Assembly (NCBI RefSeq): GCF_017483025.1
Contig: NZ_JAFUMA010000113.1
Span: forward strand, 1-41,119
Source: Anaerotignum sp.
Lineage (GTDB): Bacteria; Bacillota; Clostridia; Lachnospirales; Anaerotignaceae
Direction: 5' to 3'
Length of the DNA: 41,119 nt
Below are positions 24,304-32,118 of the stretch, piece by piece (the first letter of the stretch is position 1; every line of letters starts with the position of its first letter). Position numbers and translations under genes: made by a program. Below the pieces are notes generated by a model. It was given only the letters and a program-made list of their open reading frames with translations, was not told the origin of the DNA and searched no databases.

Positions 24304-24876
24304 TTACTTTACCTCCTCTAACGCCATAGTCAAAGCTTTCATGTTGCCTTCGATTACTTCAGGCTTGGAAGCAAATTTGTGTTTGAAAGAAGCTTCCATC
24401 TGTGCCAGGAAGTCTTCTACGGGCATGATGTTGCAGATCTTTACGATCGCAGCCAGCATGGGAGAGTTGGGGAAATATTTACCCAGAGCAGCCATGGATA
24501 CCTTTCTTGCATCGATGGTATAAACGCCGCCTTCATAGCCTTTCAGCAGGGGCATCAGTTCTTCCTTTGTACGGCTGGAGTTGATCACGATCGCGCCTTC
24601 TTTTTTCAAACCTTTTGTTACGTCTACGCTTTCCAGCAGTGTTTCGTCAACAACAACTACGTAATCGGGTTCATAGATATTGGAATGGACGCGGATAGGT
24701 TTATCGCTGATTCTGTTGTAAGCAGTGATGGGCGCACCCATACGTTCAGGACCGTATTCAGGGAAACCCTGGATATATTTGCCTGTGTTGAATGTTACAT
24801 CCGCCAGCAGAAGGGATGCTGTTTTGGCACCCTGACCACCACGACCATGCCATCTGATTTCAAGTGTTTTTGACAT
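24304..24876 (-). CDS. porC: Pyruvate/2-oxoacid:ferredoxin oxidoreductase, gamma subunit
   Basis: 190 residues of the POR gamma domain. The glycine-rich GRGGQGAKTASLLLADV is near residue 11, YGPERMGAPITAYNRIS near 42, and a VVDETLLE strand follows. This subunit binds CoA in the assembled enzyme. It is first in the porC-porD-porA-porB operon and starts behind AGGAGGC, about 30 bases downstream of the predicted sigma-54 transcript start. Most relatives use a single-chain pyruvate:ferredoxin oxidoreductase; the four-gene form here has its own activator gene. Confidence 0.95.
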   Translation of the reverse strand: MSKTLEIRWHGRGGQGAKTASLLLADVTFNTGKYIQGFPEYGPERMGAPITAYNRISDKPIRVHSNIYEPDYVVVVDETLLESVDVTKGLKKEGAIVINSSRTKEELMPLLKGYEGGVYTIDARKVSMAALGKYFPNSPMLAAIVKICNIMPVEDFLAQMEASFKHKFASKPEVIEGNMKALTMALEEVK

Positions 24877-24915
24877 GTAAATGCCTCCTTTTTTATAGAT
24901 TTGTTTTTATTTAAG

Positions 24916-24931
24916 AGCAAAAAACGTGCCA
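24916..24931 (-). promoter_or_regulatory. Sigma-54 (-24/-12) promoter of the por operon
   Basis: On the minus strand TGGCACG-TTTT-TTGCT matches the sigma-54 consensus TGGCACG-N4-TTGCW at every specified position, with correct GG/GC spacing. It lies 40-55 bases before the porC start. A PAS-AAA+ sigma-54 activator gene is divergently encoded. Confidence 0.92.
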
Positions 24932-24987
24932 AAATCGGCGGACACATGTTTTTTTAGAGATACAAAGCTTTTCCCATTTTTCAATTG

Positions 24988-25007
24988 TTGTATTTTTTCA
25001 AATACAA
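24988..25007. promoter_or_regulatory. Candidate activator site 1 (perfect palindrome) for por
   Basis: TTGTATTT-TTTC-AAATACAA, an 8-bp perfect inverted repeat with a 4-bp spacer, about 57 bp upstream of the -24 element. Its centre lies near -93, within the usual range for a sigma-54 activator site. Confidence 0.6.
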
Positions 25008-25050
25008 TCCAAAATTCTAACAAAATTTTACAGGTTTCTCACAAATCGAA

Positions 25051-25070
25051 TTGTATTTTTTCAAAAACAC
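25051..25070. promoter_or_regulatory. Candidate activator site 2 (degenerate palindrome)
   Basis: TTGTATTT-TTTC-AAAAACAC repeats the first 14 bases of site 1 exactly, 63 bp further away (six helical turns). It sits just upstream of the -35 region of the activator gene's own likely promoter, so autoregulation is possible. Confidence 0.5.
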
Positions 25071-25149
25071 TTCCATTTTTCTCCCTTATCTTCTATAATC
25101 TAAATCATGTTAATTTACGAAAGATAAAATATATCAAATAGGTGATCAT

Positions 25150-26550
25150 ATGAGTTTACTTTCAGATAAATTCCCGAATCTCTCCATTTTCGAAGAAATT
25201 CTGGATGATATTGACGAAGGCATCAACGTGGCGGATAATAACGGCATCCTGGTCTATGCCAACCGCACCTCCGCCGCCTATTGCAATGCCAAGCGGGAAG
25301 AAATGATCGGCCGCTCCATTGAGCAGTACTACCCCTCCGCTATGATGCTGGAGGTCATGCGTACCCATAAGGCCATTTACAACCGCCGCATTCACTTTAT
25401 CGGCGAAAAAAGATATATGTGCAGCAGCTTCCCCATCTTCGAGAATGGGGAATTTCTGGGGGCTTTCTCTATTTTCCGGGATGTCCGCCAGATCGAAGAG
25501 CTGGACTACCAAGTAAAACTGTTGCAACAAAAACTGCATCTGAATACCCCTGAAACAGACGTCAACGACCTGATCGGCTTCCAATACGGCGGAACATTGA
25601 GCAAAGTCTATCAAAAGGCGAAACGTACCGTTGGCAGTCTGGGCGGCCCCCGCCATTCCATCATCACAGGGGAAAGCGGCACCGGGAAAACCATGCTGGC
25701 AGGGCTGATCTATGAATATGCCAAGACTGTGGGCGTTATCGAAAAAAATGCTCCTTTCATCGAGGTGAACTGTGCCCAGTTCAGCAATCCGGACATTGCC
25801 GCCATGGAAATTTTCGGCAGTGAAGAAGGGGCTTACACCGGTTCCAAATCAAAAAAAGGCCTGTTCGAACAGGCCAGCGGCGGTATTTTATTTCTGGATG
25901 AAGCCCATGCCCTGAATCATTACCAGAACATGCTGCTGAAAGCCATCGAATCCGGTGAAATTCGCCGTATCGGCGGCACGAAAGCCATTCCCATCGATGT
26001 CATTATCATCGCCGCTTCCACCCAGAAGCTGGAGGATGTGTTCCTGCCCGAGCTGTATCAGCGTTTGGCCCAGTATGAAATGCATCTGCCTGCCCTGAAG
26101 GAAAGAAGTATGGAGGAAAAGGAAGTCCTTCTGCGCCATTTTGTCCGCAGATATGAGGACTCCGTGCAGCAGTTTCATCAGATCACCTGTAATATTTCCC
26201 TGACGGCGGCGGCAAAGCACGCCCTGCTGCAGGCGGAATATCCCAGAAATATCCGCCAGTTCCGGGATGTCATCAATTCCAGCATCGACGCGGCATGTCC
26301 TCTGCTGGAAGATGTGAAGGACAGAAAAAATCTGGAAGTGCTGGTTTCCCTGGAAAATATCCCCTTTGCCACGGAAACCGCAGAAGATATCGAAGCAGGA
26401 AAAAAATTATCCGATGCTGCCCGCACGCTGATCCTGCAGATGGCGGAACAGAGCCTGGGCCCCCGCAAGATCTCCAAACAGCTGTTGGAGCATGATATCG
26501 ATCTGCCCTATTATAAGGTCGCTTATTTTTTGAAAAATCATAAGGCATAA
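25150..26550 (+). CDS. Sigma-54-dependent transcriptional activator with PAS sensor
   Basis: 466 residues. A PAS domain lies at about 13-115 (DDIDEGINVADNNGILVYAN), then a short coiled coil. The AAA+ domain has Walker A GESGTGKT at 174-181, the sigma-54-contacting loop GAYTGS at 227-232 (variant of GAFTGA), Walker B GGILFLDEAH at 244-253 and a RxxxR-type region. A C-terminal helix-turn-helix (about 430-466) follows. It hydrolyses ATP to open sigma-54 promoters. It is divergent from por, whose promoter is sigma-54 type, so it very probably controls por. The PAS ligand is unknown; a 2-oxoacid or redox cue would be a guess. The ribosome site is weak (AGGTGATC). Confidence 0.93.
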   Translation: MSLLSDKFPNLSIFEEILDDIDEGINVADNNGILVYANRTSAAYCNAKREEMIGRSIEQYYPSAMMLEVMRTHKAIYNRRIHFIGEKRYMCSSFPIFENGEFLGAFSIFRDVRQIEELDYQVKLLQQKLHLNTPETDVNDLIGFQYGGTLSKVYQKAKRTVGSLGGPRHSIITGESGTGKTMLAGLIYEYAKTVGVIEKNAPFIEVNCAQFSNPDIAAMEIFGSEEGAYTGSKSKKGLFEQASGGILFLDEAHALNHYQNMLLKAIESGEIRRIGGTKAIPIDVIIIAASTQKLEDVFLPELYQRLAQYEMHLPALKERSMEEKEVLLRHFVRRYEDSVQQFHQITCNISLTAAAKHALLQAEYPRNIRQFRDVINSSIDAACPLLEDVKDRKNLEVLVSLENIPFATETAEDIEAGKKLSDAARTLILQMAEQSLGPRKISKQLLEHDIDLPYYKVAYFLKNHKA

Positions 26551-26605
26551 GAAAGAGTCTCCGAAGACCGGTAAAACCCATCTTCCGGAGACTCTTTCTA
26601 TTTTG
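26549..26605. terminator. Bidirectional terminator between the activator gene and the 47-codon ORF
   Basis: AGAAAGAGTCTCCG and CGGAGACTCTTTCT form a 14-bp stem with T-rich flanks. It lies directly after the activator stop codon and ends at the convergent small ORF. Confidence 0.85.
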
Positions 26606-26606
26606 T

Positions 26607-26750
26607 TTATTTTACAATTTCAATGCTCTGTGTACTGGGAATCCAGCGCACAGTTGCGCCAAAGTTTTCACCAATGCAAAGCCTTTGCCAGATCTTCCGC
26701 AGAGCCAGCGCTATCGCCGCAGTCAGCACATATGCCAATGCTCGTTTCAT
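26607..26750 (-). CDS. Small hypothetical protein, 47 residues
   Basis: Begins MKRALAYVLTAAIALALRKI and ends STQSIEIVK. The first 20 residues form a basic, alanine/leucine-rich segment that could be a membrane anchor or signal-like helix. The rest is mixed, with a WIP motif. The ribosome site is only moderate (AGAAGG, 8 bases before ATG). A TTGGTT-17-TATAAT promoter lies 50 bases upstream and a terminator lies directly downstream, so it looks like a complete small gene. Not recognised as any known family. Confidence 0.5.
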   Translation of the reverse strand: MKRALAYVLTAAIALALRKIWQRLCIGENFGATVRWIPSTQSIEIVK

Positions 26751-26797
26751 ATTTCAACCTTCTTTCCAAAAAGTAATTGTCATACATTTCCATTATC

Positions 26798-26826
26798 ATT
26801 ATATTGTATAAACATGCAAAAACCAA
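26798..26826 (-). promoter_or_regulatory. Promoter of the 47-codon ORF
   Basis: -35 TTGGTT (26821-26826), 17 bp, -10 TATAAT (26798-26803) on the minus strand. Confidence 0.6.
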
Positions 26827-26862
26827 AATAAACCACAGCTTTTCCAACCTTTTTCACCATAC

Positions 26863-26893
26863 AAAAAAGTCTCGGATATTTATCCGAGACTTT
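26863..26893 (-). terminator. Terminator of the first degV gene
   Basis: GTCTCGGATA-AAT-ATCCGAGAC followed by six T on the minus strand, just past the stop codon. Confidence 0.92.
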
Positions 26894-26901
26894 GCTTTCT
26901 A

Positions 26902-27786
26902 CTATTCTCTTTCTTCTCCCCAGAAGAACAGAGCCACTGTGCCGGGGCCTGTATGGCAGCCAATGGTGGTGCCGATATTATTGATGAGAACTTTCCCATT
27001 CAAATTAGGAAAACGTTCTTCGATCAAATTTGCCACCGCCTCTGCATCTCCTTTGCATGCAGAATGGGAAATATAGCATTTGCCGCTGTAATCCATACCG
27101 TTTTCTGCATATTCTTCCATCTTTTTCACAATGGCTTCGATAACTTTCTTCTTTGTTCTGACCTTCTGTTTCGGGATCAGCTTGCCCTCCTTATCCACAT
27201 GGAGCAATGGACAGATATTCAGCATCGTCCCCACGAAACCGGCTGTTTTTGTAACTCTGCCACCTTTGATGAAAAAAGTCAGGTCCGTAGAGAAAAACCA
27301 GTGATGCATTCTTCTCTTGTTTTCTTCCGCCCAGCGATAGATCTCATCGATAGACTTTCCTTCGTCCCGCAAGTCCGCCAACTGATCCATCAGCAAACCA
27401 TAACCGGAGGATGCCGCCAAAGAATCCACAATATAGATTTTCCTGTCGGGGTATCTTTCCTGCAGGACATCCCTTGCGATATTGGCAGAATTCAATACAC
27501 CGGAAATGCCGGAAGACAGGGTCAGATGCAGAATATCCCTGCCCTCTTTCAGGAAAGGCTCAAAATATTCTTCGAATTCTACAGCATTGATCTGAGATGT
27601 TTTTGTATCCGCCCCATCGGTCATAGCCTGATAAAAGGCATCGATGGACATAGATTCCCCCAGATCATCCAGATAAGATTTGCCATCCAGCTCATAGTGA
27701 TAGCAGATGTAGTTGATATTTCTACTGTTGAAATGTTCCTTCGACAGATCCGCCGTGGAACAACAGCTTAAAACAAAATTTTCCAT
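26902..27786 (-). CDS. DegV family fatty-acid-binding protein (copy 1)
   Basis: 294 residues. The DegV fold is indicated by the N-terminal SCCSTADLSKEHF, the THR/SER-rich lipid site DTKTSQINAVEFEEYF and LTLSSGISG near 105, and the C-terminal SHSACKGDAEAV and HTGPGTVALFF. DegV/FakB proteins hold a fatty acid while a FakA-type kinase phosphorylates it for phospholipid synthesis. No fakA is adjacent. The start follows GGAGGTACG. It is highly similar to the next gene and has its own promoter and terminator, so the pair arose by tandem duplication. Confidence 0.94.
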   Translation of the reverse strand: MENFVLSCCSTADLSKEHFNSRNINYICYHYELDGKSYLDDLGESMSIDAFYQAMTDGADTKTSQINAVEFEEYFEPFLKEGRDILHLTLSSGISGVLNSANIARDVLQERYPDRKIYIVDSLAASSGYGLLMDQLADLRDEGKSIDEIYRWAEENKRRMHHWFFSTDLTFFIKGGRVTKTAGFVGTMLNICPLLHVDKEGKLIPKQKVRTKKKVIEAIVKKMEEYAENGMDYSGKCYISHSACKGDAEAVANLIEERFPNLNGKVLINNIGTTIGCHTGPGTVALFFWGEERE

Positions 27787-27844
27787 ACGTACCTCCTAAA
27801 TTGTTTCATGTGTTAAATACGCATGATGTAATTTTTACCACCAC

Positions 27845-27873
27845 ATTATAGAGCGGCTCAACAAATTTGTAAA
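27845..27873 (-). promoter_or_regulatory. Promoter of degV copy 1
   Basis: -35 TTTACA (27868-27873), 17 bp, -10 TATAAT (27845-27850), followed by GTGGT. The hexamers, spacing and GTGGT are identical in the copy 2 promoter. Confidence 0.75.
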
Positions 27874-27910
27874 TACCATAATTTGATTTTATGTTAATTT
27901 GCTGTAAATA

Positions 27911-27945
27911 AATAAGCCCCGAACTTTCCGTTCGGGACTTTTCTT
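27911..27945 (-). terminator. Terminator of degV copy 2
   Basis: GTCCCGAAC-GGAAA-GTTCGGGGC followed by TTATTTATTT on the minus strand. A T-rich tract on the plus side would also allow termination in the other direction. Confidence 0.8.
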
Positions 27946-27949
27946 TTTC

Positions 27950-28834
27950 TTATTCTCTTTCTGCACCCCAGAAACATACAACCACTGTGCCGGGGCCAGT
28001 GTGGCTGCCAATAACCGTACCAATGTTGTCGATCTCCACTTTGCCTTTCAGGTTAGGGAAACGCTCTTCAATCTGCTTTGCAACATACTGCACATCTTCC
28101 AAACACGCAGAATGGGCAATAAAGCATTTGCCTGCATATTCTTTGCCATTTTCTGCATTTTCTTCCATTTTATTTACCAGCGCTTCGAATACTCTTTTCT
28201 TTGTTCTCACCTTCTGCTTCGCCTGCAGACCACCCTTGCCATCTACGCACAGGATGGGGCAGATATTCAGCATCGTCCCCACAAAGCCTGCTGTTTTTGT
28301 CAAGCGGCCGCCGCGCACCAGATATTTCAGATCTGTTACGGTGAACCAATGATGCAGTCTGCCTTTGCTTGCTTCTACCCACTGATATACTTCGTCAATA
28401 GATTTACCTGCATCGCGCAAATCTGCCAGCTCATCCATCAAAAGGCCATAACCGCAGGCAGCGCACAGGGAATCTACGACATAGATCTTTCTGTCAGGAT
28501 ATTTTTCCTGCAGCATATCTTTTGCGATATTTGCTGCATTGTTTACACCGGAAATGCCGGAAGACAATGTCACATGCAGGATATCCTTGCCTTCCTTCAG
28601 GAAGGGTTCAAAATATTCTTCAAATTCGCCCACGTTTACCTGAGATGTTTTTGTCATTGCGCCATCTGCCATCGCTTTATAAAATGTATCGAAGGGCATG
28701 CTTTCGCCCAGGTCATCAGCATACTGCGCTTCATCCAGGAAATAGTGGAAACAAACATAATGGATATCTCTATTATTAAAATGTTCTTTTGTCAGATCTG
28801 CTGTAGAACAGCAGCTGAGAATGTAGTTGCTCAT
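27950..28834 (-). CDS. DegV family fatty-acid-binding protein (copy 2)
   Basis: 294 residues from the ATG at 28834, which follows GGAGGT. The longer frame from 28939 passes through the promoter and is not used. It has the same DegV motifs as copy 1: SCCSTADLTKEHF, TKTSQVNVGEFEEYF, VTLSSGISG and SHTGPGTVVVCFWG. The expected role is binding a fatty acid for FakA-dependent phosphorylation or carrying it to lipid synthesis. Equal length and high similarity point to a tandem duplication, possibly with divergence in acyl-chain preference. plsY and gpsA, also phospholipid genes, lie just beyond in the next operon. Confidence 0.94.
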   Translation of the reverse strand: MSNYILSCCSTADLTKEHFNNRDIHYVCFHYFLDEAQYADDLGESMPFDTFYKAMADGAMTKTSQVNVGEFEEYFEPFLKEGKDILHVTLSSGISGVNNAANIAKDMLQEKYPDRKIYVVDSLCAACGYGLLMDELADLRDAGKSIDEVYQWVEASKGRLHHWFTVTDLKYLVRGGRLTKTAGFVGTMLNICPILCVDGKGGLQAKQKVRTKKRVFEALVNKMEENAENGKEYAGKCFIAHSACLEDVQYVAKQIEERFPNLKGKVEIDNIGTVIGSHTGPGTVVVCFWGAERE

Positions 28835-28885
28835 ATATACCTCCAAAACGTTTTCGCTTTTATATAACGTAGTTTTCATTACCAC

Positions 28886-28914
28886 ATTATAAGAGACAGA
28901 ATCTGATTTGTAAA
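28886..28914 (-). promoter_or_regulatory. Promoter of degV copy 2
   Basis: -35 TTTACA (28909-28914), 17 bp, -10 TATAAT (28886-28891), followed by GTGGTAATGAAAACTACGT. Confidence 0.75.
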
Positions 28915-28971
28915 GGTAATTTATATCTATTTCCTGCAAAAACCTGATAAAACCAATGTTTTTTGCTTTCT

Positions 28972-29001
28972 ACAACAAAACAAGCCGCTTTTCAGCGGCT
29001 C
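28972..29001 (-). terminator. Terminator of the der-plsY-gpsA operon
   Basis: AGCCGCT-GAAA-AGCGGCT followed by TGTTTTGTTG on the minus strand, 25 bases past the gpsA stop. Confidence 0.85.
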
Positions 29002-29026
29002 ATTTTCCTTTATTTTTCAGATAATG

Positions 29027-30022
29027 TTACTCTTCTTCTGCTCTGTTGTCTCTTGTCATCAGTTCCAGAACAGCATCTTCCACATTCTTGTCGCCAAACA
29101 GCACTTCGCTCATGATCTCTGTAATAGGCATAGAAACATTATATTTTTCCGCCAGCTGACATGCTGCCTGCACGGTATTCACGCCTTCTACGACCATTTT
29201 TACTTCATCCAGTGTTTCCTGCAGGCTCTTACCCTGGCCCAACAGGATACCGGCTCTGCGGTTTCTGGAATGCATACTGGTGCATGTTACGATCAGGTCG
29301 CCGATGCCGGAAAGGCCAGCAAAGGTTTCCGCCTTGCCGCCCATGGCAATGCCCAGGCGTTTCATTTCCGCGATACCTCTTGTCATCAGGGCTGCCTTTG
29401 TGTTATCGCCAAAACCCAGGCCATCAGACATACCTGCAGCCAGAGCCATAACGTTTTTCAGGGCTGCGCCAATTTCAACGCCAATCATATCTGTGTTCGT
29501 ATACAAACGGAAGCGAGGATTTGCAAATTCTTCCTGAACCATTTTTGCCGCCGCTTCATTTTCGCAGGCGATCAGACAGGTTGTAGGAATCCTTCTTGCC
29601 ACTTCTTCCGCATGGCTGGGGCCGGAAAGGACACAAACCTCACACTGGGGTGCTTCTCTTTTAATAACATCAGAAAGCATCATCAGTGTGCCGGGTTCCA
29701 GACCCTTTGCCACATTTACAAGGATCTGCCATGTTTTCAGATAAGGGGAAAAATCTCTAACAGTGTCTGCTACCGCGCGGGAAGGCACCGCCAGAATGAT
29801 GATGTCTGCGCCCTTCACAGCCTCTTCCTTGTCTATGGTGGCCTGAATGTTTTCAGGGATCACCACGCCGGGCAGATATTTTTCATTTTTTCTTTCGTTC
29901 AGCAGTTCATCCACTGCATCCTGTCTTCTGGACCAGATCATAACTTCGTGTCCATTTTCCGCCAGCATCACTGCAAGGGCTGTGCCCCAGCTACCGGAAC
30001 CAATGACCGTTACTTTCTTCAT
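29027..30022 (-). CDS. gpsA: Glycerol-3-phosphate dehydrogenase [NAD(P)+]
   Basis: 331 residues from the second ATG (30022), eight bases after GGAGG. The first ATG (30028) is only two bases from that site. The Rossmann fold starts KVTVIGSGSWGTALA. Other motifs are NVAKGLEPGT, LSGPSHAEEVAR, the catalytic lysine in EIGAALKNVMALAAG, and GFGDNTKAALMTRGIAEM. It makes sn-glycerol 3-phosphate from dihydroxyacetone phosphate for phospholipid synthesis, feeding PlsY encoded immediately upstream. Confidence 0.97.
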   Translation of the reverse strand: MKKVTVIGSGSWGTALAVMLAENGHEVMIWSRRQDAVDELLNERKNEKYLPGVVIPENIQATIDKEEAVKGADIIILAVPSRAVADTVRDFSPYLKTWQILVNVAKGLEPGTLMMLSDVIKREAPQCEVCVLSGPSHAEEVARRIPTTCLIACENEAAAKMVQEEFANPRFRLYTNTDMIGVEIGAALKNVMALAAGMSDGLGFGDNTKAALMTRGIAEMKRLGIAMGGKAETFAGLSGIGDLIVTCTSMHSRNRRAGILLGQGKSLQETLDEVKMVVEGVNTVQAACQLAEKYNVSMPITEIMSEVLFGDKNVEDAVLELMTRDNRAEEE

Positions 30023-30039
30023 ATCCATGACCTCCAGTC

Positions 30040-30648
30040 TTACTTCTTCTTGGAACCAAATCTGTTTTCTGTGCCGTTCAAAAGCTTCTTGATATTCCCT
30101 CTGTGTCTCCAGACTGCCAGCGCGCTGACGCAGGCGGTGATCAGGACGATCTCCTGCTCAAAGCCCAGGAAATAGCAACTGATGGGCAGACAAAGGGCAA
30201 AGGACAGAGACCCAACAGAAACATAGCGTGTGCCAAAGGCCAGCCCAAAACCGATCAGAGCATTTGGAATAGCCAATAGAGGATTTGTGGTAAATGCCAG
30301 CGCCGCTGTCATGCCGATCATAACAGCGATGCCCTTGCCGCCCTTAAAATTCAAATAGAAGGGGTAGTTATGACCCAGCACAGCGCCCACGCTGCCGAAA
30401 AGCCCGGCAACGGTTGCATTGTCTTTGAAAATCGCACGGCAGATCAGGAAGGCAATCACGGATTTCAGAATATCACCGATGAATACCATGGCGCCCGCCT
30501 TTTTCCCCAGAACACGCAGGGCATTTGTGGTACCCAGGTTGCCGCTGCCATGCTGACGCAGGTCTACCCTCCAGAGCTTGCCTACCACATGGGCCGATTC
30601 GATACAGCCGATGCAGTAACCAATCAAAATACAAATCAGTCGAAACAT
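30040..30648 (-). CDS. plsY: Acyl-phosphate:glycerol-3-phosphate acyltransferase PlsY
   Basis: 202 residues with about five membrane helices and the three conserved cytoplasmic loops. These are SGNLGTTNALR near 36-46, FKGGKGIAVMIG near 105, and a third near 150 (FGTRYVSVGSLSF). It transfers an acyl group from acyl-phosphate to glycerol 3-phosphate, the first step of phospholipid synthesis. It lies one base after der and 17 bases ahead of gpsA in one operon, a usual Clostridial order. Confidence 0.96.
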   Translation of the reverse strand: MFRLICILIGYCIGCIESAHVVGKLWRVDLRQHGSGNLGTTNALRVLGKKAGAMVFIGDILKSVIAFLICRAIFKDNATVAGLFGSVGAVLGHNYPFYLNFKGGKGIAVMIGMTAALAFTTNPLLAIPNALIGFGLAFGTRYVSVGSLSFALCLPISCYFLGFEQEIVLITACVSALAVWRHRGNIKKLLNGTENRFGSKKK

Positions 30649-30649
30649 A

Positions 30650-31975
30650 TCAATCTTTTTCCCCTTTTTCTCTTACAATGAAATGGATGGGTGTACCTAC
30701 GAAACCAAAGGCTTCCCGCAGCTGGTTTTCGATATATCTGCGGTAAGAGAAATGGAACAGTTCTCTTTCGTTTACAAAGATAACGAATGTAGGGGGTTTT
30801 ACGGAAACCTGTGTCATGTAGTACAGTCTCAGCTGGCGGCCCTTGTCTGCGGGGGGCTGCTGCATGGCTGTGGCTTCGATCAGCACTTCGTTCAGCACAC
30901 CCGTGCTGATACGCAGCGCATGATTGTGGTGTACTGTATTGATCATTTCCAGCATACGAGTGATACGCTGACCAGTCAGGGCAGAAATGAATACACAGGG
31001 CGCATAATCCATATATTTCAGTTCCATGCCAATATCTTTCAGATATTTGTTCATGGTCTTATCATCTTTTTCGATGGAATCCCATTTATTGACAGCGATA
31101 ATTGCCGCTTTGCCTCTTTCATGGGCAATGCCGGCGATCTTTGTATCCTGATCTGTGATGCCTTCGTTGGCATCGATCACCAGAATGGCAACGTCACAGC
31201 GTTCCACCGCAGCAACGGCGCGGATGATACTGAAACGTTCGATTTCTTCTTTGATCTTGCTCTTGCGGCGCATACCAGCTGTATCGATGAAGATATATTT
31301 CTGTCCATCGATTTCGATGGGTGTATCTACGGCGTCTCTTGTTGTGCCGGCGATATTGCTTACGATCAGTCTGTCTTCCCCCAAAATCTTATTGATCAGG
31401 GAAGATTTGCCTACGTTGGGTTTGCCGATGATGGCAACGCGGATGGCATCGTCTTCTTCCTCAGAAGCATCTTTTTCAGGGAAGTGTGCAATAACCTGAT
31501 CCAGCATATCGCCCAGGCCCAGAGCCTGTCCCGCGGAAACGGGCATGGGATCGCCGATACCCAGTTCATAGAATTCATAAACAGCCATGCTGTCACGTTT
31601 TACGCTGTCTACTTTATTTACCGCCAGAACAACGGGTTTCTTTGTGCGGCGCAGCATATTTGCTACTTTCATGTCATCGTCTGTTACGCCTGTTTTTACG
31701 TCTGTCACAAACAGGATAACGTCTGCTGTTTCGATGGCGATCTGTGCCTGCTGCACGATCTGTTTCTGGATGATCTCTTCGGAACCGATCTCCATACCAC
31801 CGGTATCAATCAATGTAAATTTGCGGTCCAGCCATTCCACGTCAGCATAGATACGGTCACGGGTTACGCCGGGTGTATCCTGCACGATGGAAATTCTTTC
31901 CCCTGCCAGTCTGTTGAACAGGGTAGATTTCCCTACGTTGGGGCGGCCTACCACAGCTACGATAGGTTTGCTCAT
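30650..31975 (-). CDS. der: Ribosome-associated GTPase Der (EngA)
   Basis: 441 residues with two consecutive G domains and a C-terminal KH-like domain, the hallmark of Der. G domain 1 has GRPNVGKST near residue 9, DTGG near 57 and NKVD near 119. G domain 2 has GKPNVGKSS near 183, [10 protein letters not shown] near 231 and NKWD near 296. It is needed for 50S subunit maturation. The start follows GGAGGT. It leads der-plsY-gpsA. Confidence 0.98.
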   Translation of the reverse strand: MSKPIVAVVGRPNVGKSTLFNRLAGERISIVQDTPGVTRDRIYADVEWLDRKFTLIDTGGMEIGSEEIIQKQIVQQAQIAIETADVILFVTDVKTGVTDDDMKVANMLRRTKKPVVLAVNKVDSVKRDSMAVYEFYELGIGDPMPVSAGQALGLGDMLDQVIAHFPEKDASEEEDDAIRVAIIGKPNVGKSSLINKILGEDRLIVSNIAGTTRDAVDTPIEIDGQKYIFIDTAGMRRKSKIKEEIERFSIIRAVAAVERCDVAILVIDANEGITDQDTKIAGIAHERGKAAIIAVNKWDSIEKDDKTMNKYLKDIGMELKYMDYAPCVFISALTGQRITRMLEMINTVHHNHALRISTGVLNEVLIEATAMQQPPADKGRQLRLYYMTQVSVKPPTFVIFVNERELFHFSYRRYIENQLREAFGFVGTPIHFIVREKGEKD

Positions 31976-32065
31976 AGTATAATACCTCCAACCTGCTTTG
32001 CAGTTATTTTACAATTTTTTACAGATGGGCATAAGAGCCCAATTTTCCATTCTGTTTAGTATACC

Positions 32066-32106
32066 ACAAAAAGAAAGGAAGTGCCAAGATTTTTTGCACT
32101 TCCTTC
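32066..32106 (-). terminator. Terminator of the rnhB-pgeF unit
   Basis: GAAGGAAGTGC and GCACTTCCTTTC form a stem across an 11-base loop, followed by TTTTT on the minus strand, shortly after the pgeF stop. Confidence 0.85.
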
Positions 32107-32118
32107 TGCATTCTTCTC

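Noticed and set aside
28835..28939. Longer start of the second DegV protein
   Set aside because: The extra 35 codons run through the TTTACA/TATAAT promoter, and the ATG at 28834 has GGAGGT and gives the same length as its paralogue.
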